The notes below the pieces were generated by a model. It was not told the origin of the DNA. It saw only the letters and a program-made list of their open reading frames with translations, and made no database searches. A stretch of 64,000 bases of DNA, taken from contig JAERMQ010000006.1 of the NCBI GenBank assembly GCA_016844745.1, positions 62,001 through 126,000 on the forward strand, written 5' to 3'. The stretch comes from Ignavibacteria bacterium (GTDB lineage Bacteria > Bacteroidota > Ignavibacteria > Kapaibacteriales > UBA2268). Positions 48,288 through 58,037 of the stretch are shown in pieces (position 1 is the first letter of the stretch; each line of letters begins with the position of its first letter). Both the position numbers and the translations under genes were made by a program.

Positions 48288-49790
48288 TTATCTGATAACT
48301 ACAAATTTCTTTGTTTCGGTATCATTTCCGGCTTTGATTTTCAGGAAATATACTCCGGGAGTGAGATTGCCGGTATCATAATTTATGGAATGATTTCCCT
48401 GTTCCGGTATTTGAGCATTATTAATCATTTCAGATTCGATACCTAATGAATTAATAATTGATATTGAAGTAGTTCCCGGCTCTTTTACAGAATAATCAAT
48501 TCTGATTTGACCGGATGACGGATTTGGAGAACAATTTATGGAAAATGAAGTATTGTATGTTTCTTCGATTACCTGAGATGTTCCTTTGTATGTAACTTCG
48601 ATTTTGTATCCGTTATAACCATCGAATGTGTGTTTTTTTGAGTCCTGAAATGAAAAATCATTATCTACATTATTCCATTGTTCATCTGTCCATTCATCGT
48701 ATTGTTTTGTAATTAAATTTCCATCAACATTATAAGAATAAATTGTTCGCTTAGAATTTACCCATAAACCATCCAAAAAAACTTCGTAATAATCTGTCAG
48801 TATATTTCCATTTTTGTCATAGCTGAAGTTTTCACGAGAAGAATTCTTCCATTGTCCGTTTTGCCAACTTTCATTTAAATTTGTAAGGATTTTTCCGATT
48901 GAGTTATATGTATAAGTTGTTCGAGAATTATCTACCCATTTCCCGGTACTATCCAAAATTTTAATCATATTTGTAAGATTATTACCGTTCAAGTCATAAG
49001 TATATGTCCCTAAACTAGAATTTAACAATTTCCCTGTAGTATCCCAATCTTCATGCAAATAAGTAAGATAATTCCCATTTAAGTTATAATTGATTGTATT
49101 TTTGTAATATTTTAACCATTGCCCATTTACCCAACTTTCTAACAAATATTTAATCCTATTTCCTATATCATTATAGGTGGATGTCCAAAGAAATATATTT
49201 GCCCATTGCCCATTTTTTACTCGTTCAACTAAATAGTCTAACTGATTTCCTTTTGAATCGTAAGTGTAAGTATTTCGTGAAGTACCCACCCAAAGGCTGG
49301 TTTGCCATGTTTCATTTAATAAAGTAAGCATTTTCCCGTTTGCATCATAGGTATTTGTTTGCTGACCTGAATTCACCCATAGCCCGGTTTTCCATTGTTG
49401 TGATAACCAAGTCAACATATTTCCATTTGTGTTATATGTTTTAGTATATCTACCAATATTCACCCAAATTCCGTTTTGCCAGGTTTCGGATAAATAATTA
49501 AGATTATTTCCTTTTGAGTCATAAGTCCAGGTATATCTGTAAAGATTCATCCATTGCCCGTTTGACCATTGTTCAATGAATCTTGTGATAATGTTTCCAT
49601 CAATGTCGTGTGTATATGTATTCTTCCTGTCATTTCCGGTCGATGAATTTACCCTGACGCTTTCAACAATTTCTTCGTTGTTGAGGATTGTTTCTTTCCC
49701 TTTCAGATTCCTATTATTCTGGGAAAAAGCTGTCATAAAAGACAGGGATAAGAATAATAGAATGTACAATGATTTCATAAAAAACTCCAA
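48288..49790 (-). CDS. RHS/YD-like repeat protein with T9SS C-terminal domain
   Basis: About eleven ~31-aa TYDxxGNxLxYLxExWxNGxWVN repeats; C-term SPNPSSGQIRIDYS...FVVIR. Confidence 0.8.
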   Translation of the reverse strand: MEFFMKSLYILLFLSLSFMTAFSQNNRNLKGKETILNNEEIVESVRVNSSTGNDRKNTYTHDIDGNIITRFIEQWSNGQWMNLYRYTWTYDSKGNNLNYLSETWQNGIWVNIGRYTKTYNTNGNMLTWLSQQWKTGLWVNSGQQTNTYDANGKMLTLLNETWQTSLWVGTSRNTYTYDSKGNQLDYLVERVKNGQWANIFLWTSTYNDIGNRIKYLLESWVNGQWLKYYKNTINYNLNGNYLTYLHEDWDTTGKLLNSSLGTYTYDLNGNNLTNMIKILDSTGKWVDNSRTTYTYNSIGKILTNLNESWQNGQWKNSSRENFSYDKNGNILTDYYEVFLDGLWVNSKRTIYSYNVDGNLITKQYDEWTDEQWNNVDNDFSFQDSKKHTFDGYNGYKIEVTYKGTSQVIEETYNTSFSINCSPNPSSGQIRIDYSVKEPGTTSISIINSLGIESEMINNAQIPEQGNHSINYDTGNLTPGVYFLKIKAGNDTETKKFVVIR

Positions 49791-50105
49791 AAAAATAAAA
49801 AAAATTAATTACAAAAATCCCTGTCAAATAGAATCATTTTATCTGATTTAATAGAAAGATATAATCGCTGCCATACTTATCTTTCAATCTTTTCTTGGTT
49901 TTTAACGGCTTATCAGCAATACATAAACAGGAATTGTTATTTATTTGCAACAGCAATCTACACAAAAAATAATTAAATGCAAAAATTATTTTGCTTTATT
50001 AAAATAATTATTATTTATAACCTTTTAATTTATTTGAATAGTATAAAATGTAAGTTAGGATAAACTAAATGTTTGAAGAAATTATGAGGTGCTGGAAATG
50101 AATCA

Positions 50106-50175
50106 ACTCATCCGATGACTGGCAGTAATACTATGAGATTTTAGATGTCCAACATCTGCCAGATGTTGGACATCT
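50106..50175. repeat. Adjacent hairpins: decayed ACTCATCC copy (50106-50138) and perfect AGATGTCCAACATCTGCCAGATGTTGGACATCT (50143-50175)
   Basis: Read directly. Confidence 0.85.
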
Positions 50176-50212
50176 TTTTCAATTCCATTTTAATTCAGAC
50201 TCTGTAAAGAAA

Positions 50213-50271
50213 CAATCAGGGATGATTGTTCTACTAATTTCAATTATTAGTAGTTCAATCATCCCTGATTG
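50213..50271. repeat. Inverted repeat CAATCAGGGATGATTGTTCTACTAAT / ATTAGTAGTTCAATCATCCCTGATTG
   Basis: 24/26 pairing, 7-nt loop. Confidence 0.88.
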
Positions 50272-50284
50272 AATTTGACAAAGT

Positions 50285-51394
50285 CTATATAGCTGAACAA
50301 ATCAATTCAATTTCATCATCCGTCAGGTAAGGATGCATCGGAAGACTGAAAATTCGCCCACCAATATTTTCTGAAATTGGGAAATCACCTTTTTTATAGC
50401 CGAGTTCTTTAAATGCTGTCTGCAAATGCAAAGGCTTTGGATAATAAATTGCAGTCGGTATGCCACTCGCACTTAATTTGGCAATAGTAGCGTTGCGTGC
50501 TTCGGCGCTTTTCTCCAAAACGGAATATTGCGCCCAAGCAGAAATATATTTCTCCGGTATGAAAGGTACAACGACTTTATCTCTCAATAATTCCGAATAT
50601 TTCGCAGCTACTCTATTTCTTTTTGTAATTTCTTCTTCGAAAATCGTCATCTTAGCAAGCAATACTGCCGCTTGAATGGAATCGAGCCTGCCGTTGATAC
50701 CTATGCGTACATTTTCATATTTATCCGTACCCTGCCCATGAATGCGGATGGAGACAAGTTTTTCGTAAAGTGCATCATCATTGGTAAAAACTGCTCCGCC
50801 ATCGCCATAGCAGCCAAGCGGCTTTGCCGGGAAGAATGATGTTGCGCCGCAATCCCCAAAGCTGCCGGAACGACGCCCATTAAGCGATGCACCAAAGCTT
50901 TGTGCTGCATCTTCTAATAAACGTAAATCGTATTTGTGGGCTATATCATCGAGCGAATTCCAATCGGCGCAGAGTCCGAATAGATTTACAGGTATAATAG
51001 CTGCAGGATTTAACTTGCCTTCGTTTTTAGTGGCAATAATTGCTTCTTCCAGCTTAGCGAAATCGATATTATAAGTTCTTTCATCAATATCGACAAAAAC
51101 TGGTGTGGCTCCCACCAAAGATATTACTTCGGCAGTAGCAAAAAATGTAAATGGTGTTGTGAAAACAGCATCGCCGGGTCCGATACCCCAAGCCATTAAC
51201 GGCATAAGAAGTGCATCTGTTCCTGAAGAGCAGACAATACAGTGCTTGGTGCCGGCGAAATCAGCTAATTTCTTCTCAAGAGCAGCTATCTCAGGTCCCA
51301 TTATGTATTTGCCATGTTCCAGAACGGCTGCTATACCGCTATCCACGGATGTTTTGATTAATTCATACTGACGCTTCAAATCGATAAATTGCAT
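50285..51394 (-). CDS. DegT/DnrJ/EryC1/StrS family aminotransferase
   Basis: AGTKHCIVCSSGTDALLM, EDAAQSFGA, FFPAKPLGCYGDGGA. Confidence 0.93.
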   Translation of the reverse strand: MQFIDLKRQYELIKTSVDSGIAAVLEHGKYIMGPEIAALEKKLADFAGTKHCIVCSSGTDALLMPLMAWGIGPGDAVFTTPFTFFATAEVISLVGATPVFVDIDERTYNIDFAKLEEAIIATKNEGKLNPAAIIPVNLFGLCADWNSLDDIAHKYDLRLLEDAAQSFGASLNGRRSGSFGDCGATSFFPAKPLGCYGDGGAVFTNDDALYEKLVSIRIHGQGTDKYENVRIGINGRLDSIQAAVLLAKMTIFEEEITKRNRVAAKYSELLRDKVVVPFIPEKYISAWAQYSVLEKSAEARNATIAKLSASGIPTAIYYPKPLHLQTAFKELGYKKGDFPISENIGGRIFSLPMHPYLTDDEIELICSAI

Positions 51395-51465
51395 TTTTTT
51401 CCTTTTTTAGATTTTGTAATAAGTACACTGCTTTCACGATAAAGAAGGGAATATATTTTTAATTA

Positions 51466-51622
51466 TTGTCTGAACTAGGATTTTTAGGATTTAAGGATTA
51501 CAGGATTAAAAATAATTTTTAATGGTCAAGGATTAAGGGAAAAGAGATAAAGTACGGGTATAAGTGTTTATTTATCCTTAAATCCTTAAATCCTTAAATC
51601 ATGTAAATCAAGGTTCAGACAA
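51466..51622. repeat. Long imperfect inverted repeat with TTGTCTGAAC ends and ATTTAAGG internal repeats
   Basis: Left TTGTCTGAAC 51466, right GTTCAGACAA 51613-51622. Confidence 0.75.
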
Positions 51623-51688
51623 ATTAGATAAAAAAAAAGAATCCCGTCACATTGCAGTAACCGGATTCTTCGATTTACCCCGGAATAC

Positions 51689-51727
51689 TTACCCTCCAGT
51701 CAAGAGGAACTCTTGACTGGAGGGTAA
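51689..51727. terminator. Perfect hairpin TTACCCTCCAGTCAAGAG GAA CTCTTGACTGGAGGGTAA
   Basis: 18-bp arms, GTCAAGAG core family. Confidence 0.6.
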
Positions 51728-51734
51728 CTTCATA

Positions 51735-53645
51735 TCATTTAACAATTACTTTAATAACTTTATATTCACCGTTCGATTCTAATTTAAAGAAATATGCTCC
51801 TGCAGGTAAAGTTGACACTACGTATTCGGCTGTATAACTGCCTGCCGGAAGGTCTTTCCCGATTAAACGGTCAATTCTGCAGCCCATCGAATTATAAAGT
51901 TCGAGGTTTGCATACGCTGAATTTTTCACTGAGAAAGTTATATTGAATACATCTGAACTGGGATTTGGTTCTGCAGACAGACTAAGCCCGATTGTCTCTC
52001 CGGCAGGTCTTTCTTCAACCCCGGTTTGAATAAATCCAATACCAGAAATTGCAGTTGTGATGGGTTGTTTGCAACCTTGTGGTAAAGTATATTTTATATT
52101 AGCAGTTTTTGTACCAACATCTGAGGGAGCAAATTCAAAAGTTACATCAAGAGTTCCTTGTGGTGGTAGTGATTTTGTTGTTCCGCTTGTAATTCTGAAG
52201 TTCGAAGCATTTGTTCCCTCAACTGAAATTTGAACAATGATGGTATCAGCAGTTGTGTTAGTAAAAGCATTTTTTACAGTTTGGCTCTTCTTTTTATTTA
52301 TTTCAACAGAATCTGCTTGTTTATGTTCTGCAAGTGCAGTGCCTCCGCAATTTGTAACGAAAGTAACTGGTGCAATTGGGCAAGGGCTTTTGCCATCGTC
52401 AACAATCGAGAAGGTGACTTTTTGGGATTTCGTATCCGATGAGGCTAATTCCATTGTAAATGTCCTTTTTTCTCCTGCGTTTAATGTAAATGGAGCCGGT
52501 TGTCCACCCCAATTTCTAAGTATAATTGTATTTGGGGGTTCGAATTTTACATCATTAACCACATAGTTTGCACCAACTACTTCCAATGAAAGCGGGCGTT
52601 GTTCGCCTATTGGTTTTTCACCGAAGTAGAATTTCGAGGGAGTCATAGAGAAAGTAGTCAGGCTCGATGCAGGCGCAGTATATTGACCGGTAAAAAACGT
52701 TGCCGGATTTTTTTTGCAGGAGACCCTGAAATTTCGGGTACGTTGATTCTCATCGCAGCTTAGGGGAGCCTTCCATGTGACCTGGCATACTTTTCTATCC
52801 TGCATTTTACCTGCAACTAATTGCATATAAGAAATAAATTCTTCTTTTGTTTGTCCTGTATAAGCAATTCCTCCTGATAGATTGCTTGATTGTATTATAT
52901 TAGGGTCATGGAAGTCAACGCAGGAAACAGCTATAATTATAGTTTGGGCATCCCTTGCCGCATCTGCAATAGCTAAGGATTGAGCGTCATAAAAGCTTTG
53001 TTCCGGAGGACCATCGGTAACAAATAATAAATACCTTGCAAGGCTTTTGGGTTGATTCTTTATTAAATCGAATACATTAACATTTGAAATAAATGCTTTA
53101 TCGAATATCGTGCTTCCAACCCTTGTGCTGGATGATAATGTAGCATGTTTAAGCGCTGCCGTATCATCGGTAAAATTCAGCCAGAGTTTATTATTGTTGA
53201 CAAATTCGACCATTGCGATTTTTGTGCCATTTAGATAAAAGAGTGAGTCGATGAAGGCACAAATTCCATCGCGAACCCATTTCATCTTAGTCTCTTTCCG
53301 CCAATCGTCAGGGTCAGCTATTATGTCAAGCGATTTACTATTATCAATTAAAATAAGCACGGATACTCCGGGAGTATCTGCTTTTTCGGAACAATCAACG
53401 AATACCTCTTTCATTGGGACATCATTTTCGGAAATTTCAAAATCGGCAGGAGTCAATATATAATTATCCATTGTTCCGGATACTTCCTTGGCAAGGTAGT
53501 TGACTTTGATGGTTCTGTACGATGAATAATCGAAAGAATAAAAATATGGACCTCCAATTGAATAAACTGTTGCTCCTATATATAAGATATTAGTGAAAAA
53601 CAATACTGAAAATATTATCCCATATTTAACTAATTTGGATTTCAT
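51735..53645 (-). CDS. VWA-domain protein with choice-of-anchor-like modules and T9SS C-terminal domain
   Basis: VLILIDNSKSLD, FVTDGPPEQS; C-term LSAEPNPSSDVFNITFS...AGAYFFKLESNGEYKVIKVIVK. Confidence 0.87.
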   Translation of the reverse strand: MKSKLVKYGIIFSVLFFTNILYIGATVYSIGGPYFYSFDYSSYRTIKVNYLAKEVSGTMDNYILTPADFEISENDVPMKEVFVDCSEKADTPGVSVLILIDNSKSLDIIADPDDWRKETKMKWVRDGICAFIDSLFYLNGTKIAMVEFVNNNKLWLNFTDDTAALKHATLSSSTRVGSTIFDKAFISNVNVFDLIKNQPKSLARYLLFVTDGPPEQSFYDAQSLAIADAARDAQTIIIAVSCVDFHDPNIIQSSNLSGGIAYTGQTKEEFISYMQLVAGKMQDRKVCQVTWKAPLSCDENQRTRNFRVSCKKNPATFFTGQYTAPASSLTTFSMTPSKFYFGEKPIGEQRPLSLEVVGANYVVNDVKFEPPNTIILRNWGGQPAPFTLNAGEKRTFTMELASSDTKSQKVTFSIVDDGKSPCPIAPVTFVTNCGGTALAEHKQADSVEINKKKSQTVKNAFTNTTADTIIVQISVEGTNASNFRITSGTTKSLPPQGTLDVTFEFAPSDVGTKTANIKYTLPQGCKQPITTAISGIGFIQTGVEERPAGETIGLSLSAEPNPSSDVFNITFSVKNSAYANLELYNSMGCRIDRLIGKDLPAGSYTAEYVVSTLPAGAYFFKLESNGEYKVIKVIVK

Positions 53646-53793
53646 GTTAGCACCTTATTATTATTTAAAATATATCCCTCTATAACATTATACTATTACA
53701 AAAATAGTAATAGTATAAAATCAATTTATAGAAATAACAACTAAAAACTTGTAGTATTTGTGATTTTTCTTCTGTAATAATTATTACTACATG

Positions 53794-54471
53794 TCAGAAT
53801 TTTCCGAATTTGAAAACCAAACCGCCTGATAAGCCGCTTAAATCAGAGTTTCCCAATTTCCATAGTTCCACTCCGTAAATCAACCTGTAATTTATTCCAA
53901 ATTCCAACCTGAAAGCTTTTGTGATATTCAAATCAACTCCAATACCAGGTTGAAGTATTGCAAAGGCAGATGATTCCAATGACCTGTCAGCCATAAAATC
54001 ATTATTGTTCCTGTTGGAAATTGTATAGGTAGCTCCACCAGCGCCAACCAATAGATTTACTGTGAAATGTACCAATTTTTCTGATGAATTGATGTATTCA
54101 AGTATTAAACCTCCCCATCCGGCGCGTAGGTAAACAGTCTTGTTGGTATCCGCTAAATTATAAAGTTGTTGCCTATTTTTGGATTCTTTCCAATAATCCT
54201 TTATTTCATGGTTTGTGACTAATCCCCAGCCACCGCCGCCAATAGAGAAGGAGCTATTTATTATCCAGCCACCCCTTCCGCCAACCATCAAGCCTAATTC
54301 ATTTTTAATATTTGAAATCTGGATTTCAGGTCCGCCATAGCCACCACTCTTAATTTCATCTATATTAAATAATGTCTGGTCTTGTTTATTAGTTTCATCA
54401 CCCTTAAGGCTTGGTGAAAAGAAAATAAAAAATATAGAAATTGAAACTATTGTGATTAATATCTTATACAT
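53794..54471 (-). CDS. Predicted outer-membrane beta-barrel-like protein
   Basis: Signal peptide, alternating Gly/aromatic pattern, terminal VFKFGKF. Confidence 0.6.
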   Translation of the reverse strand: MYKILITIVSISIFFIFFSPSLKGDETNKQDQTLFNIDEIKSGGYGGPEIQISNIKNELGLMVGGRGGWIINSSFSIGGGGWGLVTNHEIKDYWKESKNRQQLYNLADTNKTVYLRAGWGGLILEYINSSEKLVHFTVNLLVGAGGATYTISNRNNNDFMADRSLESSAFAILQPGIGVDLNITKAFRLEFGINYRLIYGVELWKLGNSDLSGLSGGLVFKFGKF

Positions 54472-54582
54472 AATTTTCTCCTTTTTTAATTTATTTATAA
54501 ACTCCAAATTTACAAAATTTAAACATTCCAGATTTTATCAAAGATTGAAATAATAATAAATTATAAGTTCTCTCTAAAGAGC

Positions 54583-54679
54583 ATTTTTGGTGAAAATTAC
54601 ATTCCAAAATCGGAATTTTGGAATGAGCGATAACAAGGACTTTCTAATTCCAAAGTTGTACTTTGGAATTCAATTTTTG
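54583..54679 (-). repeat. 97-bp two-hairpin repeat element, copy B (inverted relative to copy A)
   Basis: ~90/97 identical to reverse complement of 11469-11565. Confidence 0.92.
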
Positions 54680-54748
54680 ATTTTAGATAGGTCTTTTTCA
54701 ACAGGCTCTTAGTTATATTTTGACTATTAATTCAGTGTATTCCAATTA

Positions 54749-55366
54749 TTAAAAGCTGCCTAATTGCATTGAAAACAGAGCAACGATACCATTAAAAATT
54801 GATTCGTCAAACGTAGTAGGACCTAATTTATATACAATCCCAGGCATGATACGGTAGCCACCACCAAAGGAAATACGAAACCACGAATTAATATTCAATC
54901 CTGCTGATAATATAGGTTCAATAACAAGGTTGTTTTTACTTCCAAAGTCGGGTTCATAAAAAGAACCGTCGGGCTTTCGGGTAGTAAGGGCAAATTTTAG
55001 ATTACCATAACCGATTATTCCCGATATTGAATAATAGAGTATATCCTGAGGATTAAAAATATATTCAAATTCGAGCGAATAATAATTGAATTCCAAATGA
55101 GGTTTTTTGTTCGTAGCTTCATCAATATATTCCGTCGATAAATCAGAACCGGTAAGGTTATACAATCCTAAGCCGAATGAAAAATTCTTACGATATATAG
55201 CATTAAATCGAGCGCCAAACATAGTAGAAAATTCATTTTTAAACAGGGTAGGTTTGAATATTGCGGAGCCATTGAAGGCAATATTTTTAGCCGGCATTGG
55301 GTGTTCTTCTGCGAAAACAGGCAGACAACCAAGGAAAAATAATAATATTATAATAAAATGCTTCAC
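54749..55366 (-). CDS. Predicted outer-membrane beta-barrel-like protein
   Basis: GTG at 55366 (VKHFIIILLFFLGCLPVFA) preferred because the longer ORF overlaps the upstream dehydrogenase. Confidence 0.6.
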   Translation of the reverse strand: MKHFIIILLFFLGCLPVFAEEHPMPAKNIAFNGSAIFKPTLFKNEFSTMFGARFNAIYRKNFSFGLGLYNLTGSDLSTEYIDEATNKKPHLEFNYYSLEFEYIFNPQDILYYSISGIIGYGNLKFALTTRKPDGSFYEPDFGSKNNLVIEPILSAGLNINSWFRISFGGGYRIMPGIVYKLGPTTFDESIFNGIVALFSMQLGSF

Positions 55367-55377
55367 ATAATAAAAAG

Positions 55378-56718
55378 TTACTTTGCTAAAACAGTCCTCC
55401 TGCCAACGCAATGATATTCGATTCCATGCTTTTCCATTTCGTCGAGGGCATATAAATTTCTTCCGTCGAAAAGCAAAGGTTGTGTCATAAGAGATTTTAA
55501 CTTTTTGAAATCGGGAGTCCTGAATACGTTCCATTCCGTAACTATTATTAATGCACTTGCATTAGCAAGACAATCATACATATTTTTTGAATAAGATATT
55601 TTATTACTATAATGTAAACGGGTATTTGCCGCAGCTTCAGGGTCGTAAGCGGCAACCGATGCTCCTTTCTCGAGTAATCTGTCAATAACGGTGAATGCCG
55701 GGGCTTCGCGGATATCGTCCGTATTCGGTTTGAACGCTAATCCCCAAATAGCAAAGCGAAGATTTTGAATATTTCCGTTGAACCGTTTGAATATTTTTTC
55801 CATAAATGAATTGATTTGCAATTTATTTGTTTCGTAAGCAGTTTTTATAATCCTCAGGTTAATGCCCTGCTCTTCTCCCGAATAAATAAGAGCGCGGACA
55901 TCTTTAGGAAAACATGAACCACCGAAACCAATTCCGGCGAATAAGAAACGTTTTCCGATACGACTGTCGGAACCCATTCCGATTCTGACACTTTCAATAT
56001 CAGCACCGACAGCACTACAATATCCCGATAAATCATTCATGAAAGAAATTTTTGTTGCTAAGAACGAATTCGAAGCGTATTTGGTTACTTCGGCACTTTT
56101 AATATCCATAACATGGATAGGATTACCACTACGTACAAAAGGAAGATAAAGTTCCCGCATCACTTCTTCGACATATTTACTTGTAGTCCCGATAACTACT
56201 CTTTCCGGTTTCATCGAATCGTCAACAGCAAATCCCTCCCTCAAAAATTCAGGATTACTTGCAACTTCAATCGGAGCATCCGGTAGTATTTTCTTAAATA
56301 TTGAAAGTACTTTTTCAGCAGTACCAACGGGAACAGTACTTTTATTGACAATTATTTTATTGTCAGTTAAGTTATTGGTTTTGTAGATACCGGCTATTTT
56401 TTCCGAAACTTCCAGAACGTGGCTTAAATCAGCGGAACCATCCTCGTTTGGGGGTGTCGGAAGGCAAAGGAATATAAGGTTTGATGGAATTACACTTTTT
56501 TCGAGGTCAGTGGTGAAATGCAATCTTTCTTCATTTACATTTTGCTTAATTAGATAATCCAGTCCCGGTTCAAAAATCGGACAGATGCCGTTGTTTAATT
56601 TACTAATTTTGTCAGTATCAATATCGACACAAATTACATTATTTCCAGTTGCTGCAAAGCATGTACCGGTGACCAGACCAACATAGCCCGTACCGATAAC
56701 TGCAATGTTATAAGACAT
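55378..56718 (-). CDS. UDP-glucose/GDP-mannose dehydrogenase family protein
   Basis: IAVIGTGYVGLVTGTCFA, GFGGSCFPKDVRAL. Confidence 0.94.
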   Translation of the reverse strand: MSYNIAVIGTGYVGLVTGTCFAATGNNVICVDIDTDKISKLNNGICPIFEPGLDYLIKQNVNEERLHFTTDLEKSVIPSNLIFLCLPTPPNEDGSADLSHVLEVSEKIAGIYKTNNLTDNKIIVNKSTVPVGTAEKVLSIFKKILPDAPIEVASNPEFLREGFAVDDSMKPERVVIGTTSKYVEEVMRELYLPFVRSGNPIHVMDIKSAEVTKYASNSFLATKISFMNDLSGYCSAVGADIESVRIGMGSDSRIGKRFLFAGIGFGGSCFPKDVRALIYSGEEQGINLRIIKTAYETNKLQINSFMEKIFKRFNGNIQNLRFAIWGLAFKPNTDDIREAPAFTVIDRLLEKGASVAAYDPEAAANTRLHYSNKISYSKNMYDCLANASALIIVTEWNVFRTPDFKKLKSLMTQPLLFDGRNLYALDEMEKHGIEYHCVGRRTVLAK

Positions 56719-56749
56719 GACGCTCCTTTGTTTTTAGGTTCAAATATTA

Positions 56750-57856
56750 TTAAAAAGTAAAATTTGATTTTTTTGTATCAACAGGTAAACTAACTGTAAA
56801 TACCGTAGTCTTATCATCCGGTGCAGTAATAGCTAAATTACCTTTAAAACACTCAATAATTTTAAAAACGATTGCTAATCCGAGTCCGATTCCTTGCTGT
56901 TCAAAAGTTTTAGGCAAGTCCGAATCAAATGATAAAATTGATTTGATATGGCTTGAAGAAATAGCTTTTCCTTTACTTGTCACCGAAATTTTAGTAAAGC
57001 CTCTGTCGATATTATTAAAAATAAGTACTTCGGTGTTACTATCTGAATATTTGAAGGCATTATCGATAAGCTCTTCAATTATTTTAGTTAGAAGTTCCGA
57101 TGGTATTTGGATTGGACAATCGGTTATATTTATTTTAATATCCTGCAATCTGCCGTACTCCATTGCAATGGAAAAAGCAGCTTCCTGAATAACAAAAGCA
57201 ACGTTATCGACAATGCTGATGTATTCTTTCTCAGGGCAGATACTATAGTTATTAAATTTAATAAAATAGATATAATTGTTTATCACTCTTAATAATTTCT
57301 TACCAGAGAAATTAATATATTCACTCATCATAACAAGATCACTTTTGGATAAATCGTTTGTTTTTTCCAGCATGATTTGCGAAAAACCGAGAATACTAAA
57401 AAGGGGAGAACGAACTTCAAATGGTAAGGAGTTGGAAATTGATTTTGTCAACTCATCTATTTTTGCGGTATAAATCTGTTTAAGCATCAAAGATTTGCTG
57501 ATTCTGGACTTAACGGCATTCAATATTTCAGAATTTTTATATGGTTTTACAATATAATCGTCTGCACCGGAATCCATGCCATAACGATGACCGTTTTTGT
57601 CGGAAATGGCTGTCAGGAAAATAAACGGTGTATCAAAAAGGTCAGGATTTTGCCGGATGCTTTTCAGAACGTCATATCCGCTATATTCAGGCATAAGAAT
57701 ATCACAAATAATTAAATCGGGTTTATTCTGTAAAGCTCGCTCAATACCTATTCTGCCGTTATTGGCAGAAACTACATAATAACCGCTATCCTCGAGCATT
57801 TCGATAAGATTTTCCAAAACTAAAATATCGTCTTCGATTACTAAAATTTTATACAT
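56750..57856 (-). CDS. Response regulator with degenerate histidine-kinase module
   Basis: REC domain (IICDILMPEYSG) then SLPFEVRSPL and HATPase-like ELIDNAFKYS...GIGLGLAIV; ATG 57856 preferred over TTG 57868. Confidence 0.87.
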   Translation of the reverse strand: MYKILVIEDDILVLENLIEMLEDSGYYVVSANNGRIGIERALQNKPDLIICDILMPEYSGYDVLKSIRQNPDLFDTPFIFLTAISDKNGHRYGMDSGADDYIVKPYKNSEILNAVKSRISKSLMLKQIYTAKIDELTKSISNSLPFEVRSPLFSILGFSQIMLEKTNDLSKSDLVMMSEYINFSGKKLLRVINNYIYFIKFNNYSICPEKEYISIVDNVAFVIQEAAFSIAMEYGRLQDIKINITDCPIQIPSELLTKIIEELIDNAFKYSDSNTEVLIFNNIDRGFTKISVTSKGKAISSSHIKSILSFDSDLPKTFEQQGIGLGLAIVFKIIECFKGNLAITAPDDKTTVFTVSLPVDTKKSNFTF

Positions 57857-57877
57857 TAAACACCTCAATTTAATTGA

Positions 57878-57938
57878 TAATGGTCAATGGTCAATGGTTA
57901 ATGGTCAATGGTTAATGGTTAATGGTCAATGGTCAATG
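57878..57938. repeat. Heptamer array TAATGGT/CAATGGT, 8 units plus partial
   Basis: Counted directly. Confidence 0.95.
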
Positions 57939-58011
57939 AAAAAAATTATGAATTATGAGATTTAATCCAATAATCCTTTAATCCTAAAAATCTTAATTCT
58001 GACAATTTTCA

Positions 58012-58037
58012 TTTACCATTTACCATTGACAATTGAC
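58012..58037. repeat. Heptamer array TTTACCA TTTACCA TTGACAA TTGAC
   Basis: Encodes the C-terminus and stop of the adjacent kinase. Confidence 0.85.

Noticed and set aside
55367-55534. N-terminal extension of the 54749 ORF into the dehydrogenase gene
   Set aside because: Overlaps the dehydrogenase C-terminus and precedes an obvious signal peptide starting at GTG 55366.
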